Numbered from the stretch's first letter, positions 8,106 through 16,991 are shown. The stretch is DNA of 17,160 nt from JBGSMF01 sp041740315 (GCA_041740315.1 JBGSMF010000241.1:1-17160), one strand, 5' to 3'. Made by a program: numbers and translations. Notes: generated from the sequence alone by a model not told the origin.

Positions 8106-8723
8106 CTAAACTAAGCGGCTGCGGATTTTGACGATGAAATTCTTGACAGCCGGAACGCGCAACACCAGCAGCAAAACGATGATGGCTCCATAGGCCAGCG
8201 GCTCGCGGATATCCGATTTCACCTGCCATGCAAAGTGCAGCGCCGCCAGCAGCGCCGCCGCATAAGCAAAGCGGTGCAGGGCCTTCCAATCTTTGCCCAG
8301 GCGCTGCTTCCACCCTTTGGTTGACGTAATGGCCAGCGGCAGCAAAACCAGGAACGCCGCCAAGCCTGCCACAATGTAGCGCTTTTCGGCCATTGTTCTC
8401 CAAATCAGGCCGAGGTCAAAGGCGTAATCTAGCCCGGCAAAGGCCAGCAAGTGCAACCCGGCATACATAAAGGCATACAGCCCCAGCGGGCGGCGCAGCC
8501 GCAACGCCAGCTTGAAGCCAAAGACTGTGTTGACAGGCGTGCCGGCCAGCGAAAGCACCAGCAAGACAAGGGCTGCCTTGCCGGTGCGCAGCGTAATGGC
8601 CTGGATGGGATTGGCCGAGAGTCGCCCCTGCCAGAAATCCCAGGCTATTAGCGCCAGCGGCGCCCACGCCCCCACATGGGCCAATAGTTGCAGTTTGGTC
8701 AGCTTGATTTCAGGCCAGTGCAT
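8106..8723 (-). CDS. msrQ: MsrQ, haem-binding membrane subunit of the MsrPQ methionine sulfoxide reductase
   Basis: This 205-residue ferric-reductase-like membrane protein has about six hydrophobic segments. In MsrPQ systems MsrQ passes electrons from the quinone pool or a flavin reductase to MsrP on the outer face. The expected features are visible: RRPLGLYAFMYAGLH with H91, the ITSTKGWKQRLG loop, and WKALHRFAYAAALLAALHFAW with H150 and H163, the likely haem-ligating histidines. Length and spacing match the family closely. It follows msrP on the same strand after a 155-bp gap that contains a 36-bp palindrome. There is no clear ribosome binding site ahead of ATG 8723, which may reflect that insertion. 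Confidence 0.93.
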   Translation of the reverse strand: MHWPEIKLTKLQLLAHVGAWAPLALIAWDFWQGRLSANPIQAITLRTGKAALVLLVLSLAGTPVNTVFGFKLALRLRRPLGLYAFMYAGLHLLAFAGLDYAFDLGLIWRTMAEKRYIVAGLAAFLVLLPLAITSTKGWKQRLGKDWKALHRFAYAAALLAALHFAWQVKSDIREPLAYGAIIVLLLVLRVPAVKNFIVKIRSRLV

Positions 8724-8735
8724 ATAAAAATCTTA

Positions 8736-8771
8736 AAGAAACCAGGGTTTTTCGAAAAACCCTGGTTTCTT
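8736..8771. repeat. Perfect 36-bp palindrome in the msrP-msrQ spacer (repeat copy B)
   Basis: AAGAAACCAGGGTTTTTC (8736-8753) is immediately followed by its exact reverse complement (8754-8771). In the msrPQ transcript it would form an 18-bp hairpin with almost no loop, 12 nt upstream of the msrQ start. A degenerate copy lies in the permease frame (243-275). The stretch AAACCAGGGTT also ends the large protease gene (16688-16698). Confidence 0.85.
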
Positions 8772-8878
8772 GATTAGGAACGCATTCATTTTTTGTCGTT
8801 GGCTGCTTGTTCTTGCTTGCACCTATAGCGCAAGCACAGGCGAACGCCAAAGAGGGTTGGTCATTGGTTGGTCGTCAA

Positions 8879-9826
8879 TTAATAATATTTCCTCAAATCC
8901 ATTCCATCGTACAGGTAGGCCACCTCTTTAGCATAACCGTTAAAGGGCAGCGTCTTGCGGCGGCCCAACTCGCCGATGCGGCGCTCGCTGTCTTGCGACC
9001 AGCGCGGGTGCGGCACGTCAGGGTTCACGTTGGAATAAAAGCCGTATTCGTTGGGCGCAGCCGCCATCCACAGCGAGACCGGCTGCTCTTCCACCAGGTC
9101 AATCTTGACGATAGATTTGATGCTTTTAAAGCCATATTTCCACGGCGCCACCAGCCGCACCGGCGCGCCGCTTTGCGGCAGTAGTGTCTTGCCATATAGG
9201 CCGGTCGCCAAGATGGTCAGGTCGTGCATAGCTTCGTCTAACCGCAGCCCTTCCACATAAGGCCAACTGTACCAATCGTTCTTTTGGCCGGGCATTTGCT
9301 CTGAATCCAAGAGCGTTTCAAAGCGCGCGTATTTGGCCTGCGACATTGGCTCTACTTTTTTCAGCAGCGAGGCCAGCGGGAACCCCAGCCACGGGATGAC
9401 CATTGACCACGCTTCCACGCAGCGCAGGCGGTAAATGCGTTCTTCTTCGCCCAATTGCCGCAGGTCATCCACGTCAAATGTTGCGGGCTTGTGAACCAGC
9501 CCGCCCACCTCCACCTGCCACGGCGAGGTTCTCAAGTTCTGGGCCAGCCGCGCCACGCCTTGCTTGTCGGTGGTGAATTCGTAATAGTTGTTATAGTTTG
9601 TTATAGACTCGAACGATGTCAGCGCAGCGCCCAACTCATCCGTTGTTTCGTGTTCGGGCGGCGCTCCAATGGCGCTGCCCGTTGGAGCGGGCGTGGATGG
9701 GCCGGCCCGGATGCCGCACGCGCTCAACATCGCCGCCCCGGCCACAGTGCCTACCCCTAGCATAAATTTCCGCCTGGAAAGGTAAATGTGCTCAGGCGTA
9801 ATTTCCGACGAACGAATTTTTTCCAT
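8879..9826 (-). CDS. msrP: MsrP, molybdopterin-dependent methionine sulfoxide reductase catalytic subunit
   Basis: This 315-residue sulfite-oxidase-fold enzyme repairs oxidised methionines in extracytoplasmic proteins. IYRLRCVEAWSMVIPW holds C136, the expected molybdenum ligand; GFPLASLLKKVEP, DWYSWPYVEGLRLDEAM, LLPQSGAPVRLVAPWKYGFK and SIKSIVKIDLVEEQP are family hallmarks. The N-terminus has a Tat motif (SRRKFM, residues 17-22), a hydrophobic stretch and then L34-S35-A36-C37, a lipobox, so it may be a Tat-exported lipoprotein. The start 9826 has GGAGG nearby; an in-frame ATG 17 codons upstream lies inside a hairpin and is rejected. It heads the msrPQ operon and has a recognisable promoter. 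Confidence 0.95.
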   Translation of the reverse strand: MEKIRSSEITPEHIYLSRRKFMLGVGTVAGAAMLSACGIRAGPSTPAPTGSAIGAPPEHETTDELGAALTSFESITNYNNYYEFTTDKQGVARLAQNLRTSPWQVEVGGLVHKPATFDVDDLRQLGEEERIYRLRCVEAWSMVIPWLGFPLASLLKKVEPMSQAKYARFETLLDSEQMPGQKNDWYSWPYVEGLRLDEAMHDLTILATGLYGKTLLPQSGAPVRLVAPWKYGFKSIKSIVKIDLVEEQPVSLWMAAAPNEYGFYSNVNPDVPHPRWSQDSERRIGELGRRKTLPFNGYAKEVAYLYDGMDLRKYY

Positions 9827-9839
9827 TCCGCCTCCTGTC

Positions 9840-9869
9840 AACAGCGCGGCATCCCTATGCCGCGCTGTT
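9840..9869 (-). promoter_or_regulatory. 13-bp hairpin at the 5' end of the msrP leader
   Basis: The arms 9840-9852 and 9857-9869 are perfectly complementary around a 4-nt loop. The predicted transcript start (near 9870) places the hairpin at the very 5' end of the message. Its lower edge is only 4 nt from the msrP GGAGG at 9831-9835. It could stabilise the mRNA or modulate translation. Confidence 0.6.
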
Positions 9870-9876
9870 TGTTTCA

Positions 9877-9905
9877 ACTGTACATGCTGCCTGGCCGCGC
9901 GTCAA
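9877..9905 (-). promoter_or_regulatory. Sigma70-type promoter for msrPQ
   Basis: On the minus strand, TTGACG (9905-9900) is separated by exactly 17 bp from TACAGT (9882-9877). That gives five of six and four of six consensus matches with ideal spacing. Initiation is expected near 9870, directly before the leader hairpin. Confidence 0.6.
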
Positions 9906-9970
9906 GCGCCAAATGGCCTGTTGGCTCGCCGGCCAAAGTGCCCATTCGCTTGCCTGGCGAGCCGGTTCTC

Positions 9971-9999
9971 TTGCATGATTTATACTGGAAAGGTATACT
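9971..9999 (+). promoter_or_regulatory. Sigma70-type promoter for the kinase-FHA operon
   Basis: TTGCAT (9971-9976), a 17-bp spacer and TATACT (9994-9999) form a good promoter. Initiation near 10006 leaves a 25-nt leader with GGAG before ATG 10031. An inverted pair TATAC/GTATA (9981-9985, 9993-9997) overlaps the spacer and -10 and could be a small operator. The promoter diverges from that of msrP. Confidence 0.6.
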
Positions 10000-10030
10000 A
10001 TGAAAAATGAGTTGTACTGGAGTCTTGGAC

Positions 10031-11649
<1,619 letters not shown>

Positions 11650-11653
<4 letters not shown>

Positions 11654-12258
11654 CCGCAAGCGAGCCTTTTCTGATAGACGCCGCCGGGCGGCAGTTTGTC
11701 ATTGCCAAGCCGCAAATCTGCCTGGGCCGTTCCCCGCGCTGCGATATTTTCATCGCCGATCAACGCGCTTCTCGCCGCCACGCCCTGGTCAGTTGGGACG
11801 GAGAAGGCTGCACGCTGAGCGACCTTGACAGCGCCAACGGCACCTTTCTCAATGGCCGCCGCATCACCACACCAAACGAGTTGCGCGACGGCGACAAAAT
11901 CGCCATCGCCAGCGCCGTGTTTACCTTCCGCGATCCACAAGCCACCCTGCGCGAAGCCGAGTTCCCCACCCTGGTGGTAGATGAGGCCAGCGGCGAGCTT
12001 TGGGTCAACCGCGCCCCGGTGACGCTTTCGCCCAAAGAGCGTGCCTTGTTCAACCTGTTCTACCAGAACGCTAACCAGCCATGCAGCAAGCTGCAAATTG
12101 CCCAGGCGGTGTGGCCGGAATACCAGGCCGAGGTGAGCGATTACCAGGTAGAGAGCCTGGTCAAGCGGCTGCGCGAAAAGCTAGAAACCGACCCCCGCAA
12201 CCCTGTGTTGGTCATCACTGTGCGCGGCTGGGGATACAAATTGGTCACCGGCGGGTGA
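11650..12258 (+). CDS. FHA domain plus OmpR-type winged-helix transcription factor
   Basis: This 202-residue cytoplasmic protein overlaps the kinase gene through ATGA, implying coupled translation and a matched supply. Residues 1-95 form an FHA domain with the phosphothreonine-binding signatures GRSP (26-29), SRRH (41-44) and NGTFLNG (63-69). Residues about 105-200 are a Trans_reg_C winged helix: LSPKERALFNLFYQNANQP, VESLVKRLREKLE and the closing VITVRGWGYKLVTGG. There is no receiver domain, so phosphopeptide recognition probably replaces the usual aspartate switch. The likely ligand is the autophosphorylated kinase next door, or an intramolecular phosphothreonine. Winged helices of this class bind tandem direct repeats of 10-11 bp, and two such sets lie in the spacer after this gene. 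Confidence 0.93.
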
Positions 12259-12284
12259 CCGCCTCTTTGATTAACTGGCAAGCT

Positions 12285-12319
12285 AACCTCCCGCAGGTTT
12301 GTTTAACCTGCGGGAGGTT
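12285..12319. repeat. Perfect 15-bp stem hairpin repeat after the FHA gene
   Basis: AACCTCCCGCAGGTT (12285-12299) and AACCTGCGGGAGGTT (12305-12319) pair perfectly around a TGTTT loop. It starts 27 bp after the FHA gene stop and may reduce read-through, but no T-run follows, so it is called as a repeat. The arms recur at 7324-7333 and 7403-7412. Confidence 0.8.
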
Positions 12320-12341
12320 GGATATCACGCCCAACCGCACG

Positions 12342-12362
12342 ATTGTTGGCTAATTGTTGGCT
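12342..12362. promoter_or_regulatory. Direct repeat of ATTGTTGGCT with 11-bp period
   Basis: ATTGTTGGCT occurs at 12342-12351 and again at 12353-12362, one helical turn apart. Such spacing is the usual layout of OmpR/PhoB winged-helix sites. It lies 84 bp after the FHA/winged-helix gene and 175 bp before the protease gene, so it is a candidate operator; there is no direct proof. Confidence 0.4.
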
Positions 12363-12490
12363 GCATGGTGAGCAGGCCAGCCTAAAGCCCTTTATCCTTA
12401 AAGATGCCCCTTCTTTTTCCAATTGCTGCATTCAAACTGATGTCATGGGGCGAACCGTGTTGGTGAACAGTTGCGCAAAATCAAATTCGG

Positions 12491-12524
12491 ATAGTCAATC
12501 ATAGTCAATCATAAACAATCATAA
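12491..12524. promoter_or_regulatory. Three 10-bp tandem repeats just before the protease ribosome site
   Basis: ATAGTCAATC, ATAGTCAATC and ATAAACAATC follow one another, and ATAA begins a fourth copy, immediately before GAGGAGG (12526-12532) and ATG 12537. The 10-bp period again suits winged-helix binding on one DNA face. The array could instead act in the mRNA leader or be a product of slippage. Confidence 0.45.
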
Positions 12525-12536
12525 AGAGGAGGAAAC

Positions 12537-15500
12537 ATGAATAAAGTATGGAAGGGATTGAATATACTGCTTATGCTTGCCCTGTTGCTGGTGGCATTGG
12601 TGCCGGCGGGGCAGGCCAGCACCCCAGTGGAAGCTGGGCAGCCCCTTGTGCAGCCTGCGCCAGAGCCACTGGGTTTGGAGCAGCCGTTGGCCGTTCAGCA
12701 AGGCGGAGGGCTTGACCCGCGCCTGCCCTATAACCGCATCTTTCACTCCACCATTTTGGACGAGGACAACGATCGCCTCATTCTCTTTGGTGGCTTTAAT
12801 GGCCGGGCCTACTTTAATGACGTGTGGGCGTTGAGCCTGCTGCCGTCGGGCAGCGAGGCCTGGACCAAGCTCGAACCTGAGGGCTTTATGCCCGCGCCGC
12901 GCGGCCAGCACACGGCTATCTACGACAGCGTCAACCATCGCATGATTGTCTTTGGTGGCCACAGTTCCTATTACAACTGGGATGATGTTTGGGCGCTTTC
13001 CCTAACACCCGGCTCAGAGACTTGGACACAGATCGCTCCCACCGGTTCTGGGCCTGGCGTTCGGCGCTGGCACACGGCTGTCTACGACCAGGCAAATAAC
13101 CAGATGGTTGTCTTTGGCGGCAGCGGGCGGGGCGGCCTGAAAAACGATGTCTGGAAACTGAGCCTGACACCTGGCTCGGAAACATGGAGCCCGTTAGCCG
13201 TAATCGGTTCGACGCCAGCGGCTCGCGCGCAGCACACAGCCGTCTACTCTGACACCGCCGAAGGACTCATGGTGGTCTTTGGCGGCGCGACGGCCGGGGG
13301 GACGTTGTTGAACGACACATGGGCATTGAACCTGACGACCGGGGTCTGGAACCAGATCGCGCAGACGGGGGATCGTCCGTCCGCGCGGCGCGGCCACACG
13401 GCCATCTTCAACTTTGTCGGCGGGCCACCAGTACGGATGGAAGTTTTTGGCGGTCAGGACAGCAGCGGGTTCCTCAACGACGGTTGGGCGCTCGAGTTCG
13501 CCCCAGGCGATATCCATTGGGAGCAGTTCACGTACTATGGCACGAAGCCCAGCGCCCGCGCCTGGCATTCAGCCGTATTTAGTGAGATGAACCCTTACCA
13601 GACGACTGTGCTTGGCGGGAGAGGCACAGATCAATCCAACGGCGCGCAATGGGCGCTAAACATGTCTGGCTACACGTGGTCGCCCATCACGCCCACGCTG
13701 CCCAGTTGGGCCGGGCAGATGGGAGCCGTGCAAACCGCGGCGACGAGCGCGAGCAGCCAGCCGCAGGTGACGCTTGAAGTTGAAGACGCTTTGCCCAATA
13801 CGATGGTGAACCTGTTGAGCAATTCGGAGGTCTGGTTCGTCGCCAAGATCAAGTCTACCTCTAGCGCCTACGCCAACAACATTACCGTGACGCTGAATCT
13901 GCCTTCGGCCAAGTTCGACACGGTCAAGGTCGGGACGCGCCACAAGGATTGGGAGGATGTGCCCAGTTGGAGTGATCCCAGCGTTCCGAGCAGCGGGCAG
14001 TATCGCAAAACCGGCGTGAATCTGACCAAGCTTAGCGGCGAAAGCGATTACAGCGCCCAGGTCGTCTTCAAGGCCCACGTCAAAGGCGACGCGGCTGAGG
14101 GTGTAATATCCAATCTCTATGTGAAGGCAAAAGGGGCCAACTGGACGACGCGCCTGGAAGATTACGCCTCCGCCCGCATCTATCGCGATCCGCAGGCCTG
14201 GATCATTACCAATCGCGCGCTCTTGCTTGACAAGTACAACAATACCGAGGCCCAACAATTGTTGGACGAGGCCTTTGAGCAGGCGCAGGGTTCCGGTTAC
14301 AACAGCAACCCGACGACGGTCGTGCTCTACGCCGACCGCTACGTGTCTTTGCTCAAGACGTGGGACAACCGGAACGTTAATTACACAAGCGACACCACGG
14401 CGAACGTCGTCGCCGACGCAGTGGCCGACTGGCTGGTTGATTGGATTGTCGGGGGGACCCCGTATCCTACCTTTGCTTACCCGGAATATTTGGTGATCCT
14501 CGGCGACGATAACGTTATCCCGTTTTACCGCAAGCACGAGTACGTCCCTGATGGTCAGCATGACCAATCGGAGGACGACCATCCTGACTGCTGGGGCGAC
14601 GAGCTCGTCTGCGACGAAATGGCGAGCCACAACTATCACATGACCGATAATCCCTACGGCGACCAGGAATACGGCACCGTGCACCAGAACTGGGAGGACG
14701 GCGATCTGGAAGCGGCCGTCGGGCGCATCGTTGGCGCAACGGCCGCGGATATGCAGTTCTTCCTAGAGAATAGCGTCCGAGGACCTAGTTCGAGCACCAA
14801 TCGAGCTGTTGTTGCCAGCGATGGCTTGGATTGGTGGCTGACCGGCGACGGCAACGACGCCCACGATGTTCTCAAAGATAGCTTGGGCTATAGCATGAAC
14901 GAGTCGCTCATTGACCAAAAAGCGACCAAGACCCAGATTATCAACGAGATGCAACAGGGATTTGCTGTGGCGGCGTTGGCGCACCACGGCGAGACCTATG
15001 TCTGGGACGATCCAGCCGACGCGGATTCATTCCCCACCAACTATCTTGTGTCTTATGATCTCCCTAGCTATGACACGTCCAACCGGATGTCCGCCAATCG
15101 GCCATTCTTTTACTTTAACGCCTGCCGGATTGGCATCAGTTACACCGATGGCTGGAGTGCCGGGCAAGCCGGCGCGTATGATGACACGATGATCTATGCT
15201 CTTGTCCACCGTGGCGCGTCGGGCATTATCGCTTCGGCCGGGCTGGGCTATGGCGCCTTTGATCCGAACATGGTCAGCGCAGGCGAAGTGCTGGGCAATA
15301 ACTTTTGGGTCGAGGCCAAGGCCTATCCCGACCGCAGCGACCCGTTGGGCTGGGCGCTCATGCGGGCCAAGATCAAGCATCCGGTCAATGGCAACATTAC
15401 CGAGAAAAAGACCGTCCAAACCTTTACCTACTTTGGCGTGCCGTGGATGCGCCTGCCCGGGCATGAGGACACAGCCATGAGTGCAGCGAGCGTAGCGAGC

Positions 15501-16700
15501 GCGGAGGCCGTGCCGCAGGCGAACGTAGCCGACTGGTCTGCGCCGGTGTTGGCGCCGTCAGGCGAGCCGTCTGGCTATGCGCCCGCGGCGCTCCAGGCCA
15601 CCTATATGGTGACGGCGCACGTTAGCGCCTCGGGCTATACTACCAGCACGACGATGGGTGGTTTCCACCTGATCGAGATCCCCAACTTTACGCAGCGTGT
15701 ACAAGACGGGCTGCCTGTTCTGCCTCGCGCGACGATGGACCTGATCTTGCCCTTGAGCGCTACCATCTCGAGTGTGGTGGTCACGCCGACTCTGCCGGTG
15801 GTGCTGACCGGTCTCAACATCCCTACAGAGATGGTCGGTGTGCCGATTCCTGGTGGGGCGACCGGCGGCTATACGACGACTGTCGCGGGAACGTATCCTG
15901 CCACAGTCACCAGGTCCATTCTCAACATGGGCACCTATCGGATCGCGCGCTTTTACGTGATACCCGTCGGCTACAATGCGGCCACCGATGGGGCGGTGCT
16001 CTATCAGGCGGTTGATCTCCAGGTGATATATGACACGCCGCGCGCGGTGGCGCTCACTTACTTTACGGTGAACAAGCTTCGCTACCTGCCGGGCGATCCG
16101 ATCACGGCTACGGCGAGCATCTCCAACGTGGGCAGCCTGGCCGAGACGGTGACGCCGACGCTGAGGATTATGGATTTGCAAGGACAGTTCACTGTGACGG
16201 TGGGCGCGCCTGTGGCCATCCCGGCTGGCGGGACGTATGATCTGAGCTTGAATTGGACTGGTTACCTGGATGGGGATGTGTACATGGCGCATCTCTTCCT
16301 TGAGCAAGGCGGCGAGGTGGTAGCCGGCGCGGGCCGCCAGATCTTTATCACCGAGGGCGCCATTGCTGACTTGGCCGCGCCCGACACGCTCATGCCCGGC
16401 CAGACCGGCGTGTTTACGGTCACATTCCAGAATTTCTCCACCTACACCACTACCGCCATCGCCAGCTTGACGATCTATGACAGCGACGATGCGGTCTTGG
16501 CGTTCCTGGAGCCCAAGGCGGCCACGGTTGTCGGCGCGATCAGCGCCACCCTGACGTTCACCTGGACGGCGGACCGGCTCGGCCCGTTCACGGCCTCGAC
16601 CGTCATCCTGGCCGGGGGGGAAGAATACGGCCCGGTGTCGCAGAACATTGGCGGAGGCAAACGCATCTTTTTGCCGGTTGTTTTGAAAAACCAGGGTTAG
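12537..16700 (+). CDS. Secreted Kelch-propeller / C25 (gingipain-like) caspase-fold protease with FLPVVLKN tail
   Basis: This 1387-residue exported protein begins with a signal peptide (1-27, likely cut after A27). Residues about 60-385 hold six Kelch blades, each with an FGG- or LGG-type strand and a DVWAL-like strand, a complete six-bladed propeller. A beta-domain (about 405-555) precedes the C25 domain (about 555-980): YLVILGDDNVIPF, AAVGRIVGATAADMQFFLE, ALAHHGETYVWDD with H817 and PFFYFNACRIG with C863, the expected catalytic pair of the caspase-like fold. Residues about 1013-1170 resemble the C25 propeptide (QDGLPVLPRATMDLILP, GTYRIARFYVIPVGYN, VDLQVIYDTP) but lie after the catalytic domain. 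Two CARDB/Ig-like domains (1171-1275, 1277-1370) and the tail KRIFLPVVLKNQG close it. Strong GAGGAGG ahead of ATG. Substrate unknown; control by the adjacent kinase/FHA pair is inferred. Confidence 0.9.
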   Translation: MNKVWKGLNILLMLALLLVALVPAGQASTPVEAGQPLVQPAPEPLGLEQPLAVQQGGGLDPRLPYNRIFHSTILDEDNDRLILFGGFNGRAYFNDVWALSLLPSGSEAWTKLEPEGFMPAPRGQHTAIYDSVNHRMIVFGGHSSYYNWDDVWALSLTPGSETWTQIAPTGSGPGVRRWHTAVYDQANNQMVVFGGSGRGGLKNDVWKLSLTPGSETWSPLAVIGSTPAARAQHTAVYSDTAEGLMVVFGGATAGGTLLNDTWALNLTTGVWNQIAQTGDRPSARRGHTAIFNFVGGPPVRMEVFGGQDSSGFLNDGWALEFAPGDIHWEQFTYYGTKPSARAWHSAVFSEMNPYQTTVLGGRGTDQSNGAQWALNMSGYTWSPITPTLPSWAGQMGAVQTAATSASSQPQVTLEVEDALPNTMVNLLSNSEVWFVAKIKSTSSAYANNITVTLNLPSAKFDTVKVGTRHKDWEDVPSWSDPSVPSSGQYRKTGVNLTKLSGESDYSAQVVFKAHVKGDAAEGVISNLYVKAKGANWTTRLEDYASARIYRDPQAWIITNRALLLDKYNNTEAQQLLDEAFEQAQGSGYNSNPTTVVLYADRYVSLLKTWDNRNVNYTSDTTANVVADAVADWLVDWIVGGTPYPTFAYPEYLVILGDDNVIPFYRKHEYVPDGQHDQSEDDHPDCWGDELVCDEMASHNYHMTDNPYGDQEYGTVHQNWEDGDLEAAVGRIVGATAADMQFFLENSVRGPSSSTNRAVVASDGLDWWLTGDGNDAHDVLKDSLGYSMNESLIDQKATKTQIINEMQQGFAVAALAHHGETYVWDDPADADSFPTNYLVSYDLPSYDTSNRMSANRPFFYFNACRIGISYTDGWSAGQAGAYDDTMIYALVHRGASGIIASAGLGYGAFDPNMVSAGEVLGNNFWVEAKAYPDRSDPLGWALMRAKIKHPVNGNITEKKTVQTFTYFGVPWMRLPGHEDTAMSAASVASAEAVPQANVADWSAPVLAPSGEPSGYAPAALQATYMVTAHVSASGYTTSTTMGGFHLIEIPNFTQRVQDGLPVLPRATMDLILPLSATISSVVVTPTLPVVLTGLNIPTEMVGVPIPGGATGGYTTTVAGTYPATVTRSILNMGTYRIARFYVIPVGYNAATDGAVLYQAVDLQVIYDTPRAVALTYFTVNKLRYLPGDPITATASISNVGSLAETVTPTLRIMDLQGQFTVTVGAPVAIPAGGTYDLSLNWTGYLDGDVYMAHLFLEQGGEVVAGAGRQIFITEGAIADLAAPDTLMPGQTGVFTVTFQNFSTYTTTAIASLTIYDSDDAVLAFLEPKAATVVGAISATLTFTWTADRLGPFTASTVILAGGEEYGPVSQNIGGGKRIFLPVVLKNQG

Positions 16701-16727
16701 ATTCTACCTCACCCATTTCCACCCTCT

Positions 16728-16769
16728 CCCTCCCCTTCCCTCTCCGACTCGGAGGAGGGAAGGGGAGGG
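16728..16769. terminator. Strong C/G-rich stem-loop after the protease gene
   Basis: CCCTCCCCTTCCCTC (16728-16742) pairs exactly with 16755-16769, and the loop adds a CCG/CGG pairing. It starts 27 bp after the stop and probably ends or protects the transcript. There is no T-run behind it, so Rho-independent termination is uncertain; it may be a repeat family member. Confidence 0.45.
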
Positions 16770-16792
16770 TCCGAACCTCTGATTTACAGGCA

Positions 16793-16956
16793 GTCTCCCC
16801 CTTGAGTGGTGATGGTGAAAATCACCGCGCGCCTTTGGCGCGCTGAGGCCAGAGTTTTTTCCCTGAATTTCTCGGCGTTCTCCCCCCGGCACTTGCGCGC
16901 CAGGGGCAAGCGCGCGCCTCTGCGGCGCAAAAATGACCTGTCAACACTTGGGAGAC
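16793..16956. repeat. 164-bp structured segment bounded by GTCTCCC / GGGAGAC
   Basis: This gene-free stretch is bounded by GTCTCCC (16793-16799) and GGGAGAC (16950-16956). Inside are hairpins GGTGAT/ATCACC (16808-16813, 16821-16826) and GCGCGCC-TTT-GGCGCGC (16827-16843), then a T6 run (16854-16859), and further GCGCGCC-rich arms. No credible coding frame was seen. It may be a repeat or a non-autonomous element of about the same size as the next one. Confidence 0.4.
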
Positions 16957-16991
16957 CAGCGATTTGCAACAGTTGATCGAATCAATAGACA

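Noticed and set aside
10007..10030. Upstream ATG as start of the kinase
   Set aside because: It coincides with the predicted transcript start and has no ribosome site; ATG 10031 has GGAG 8 nt upstream and matches the family start.
12491..12524. CRISPR-like array
   Set aside because: The units are 10 bp, directly adjacent and without spacers.
13656..14684. 342-codon open frame on the minus strand
   Set aside because: It lies wholly opposite the protease gene, its protein is Arg/Val/His-rich with no recognisable domain, and the plus-strand frame has clear C25 and beta-domain features.
15558..16307. 249-codon open frame on the minus strand
   Set aside because: Antisense to the C-terminal half of the protease gene; low-complexity His/Arg-rich product without a ribosome site.
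16728..16769. Canonical Rho-independent terminator
   Set aside because: The stem is very strong but no T-run follows, so intrinsic termination is not firmly supported; it is kept only as a low-confidence terminator.
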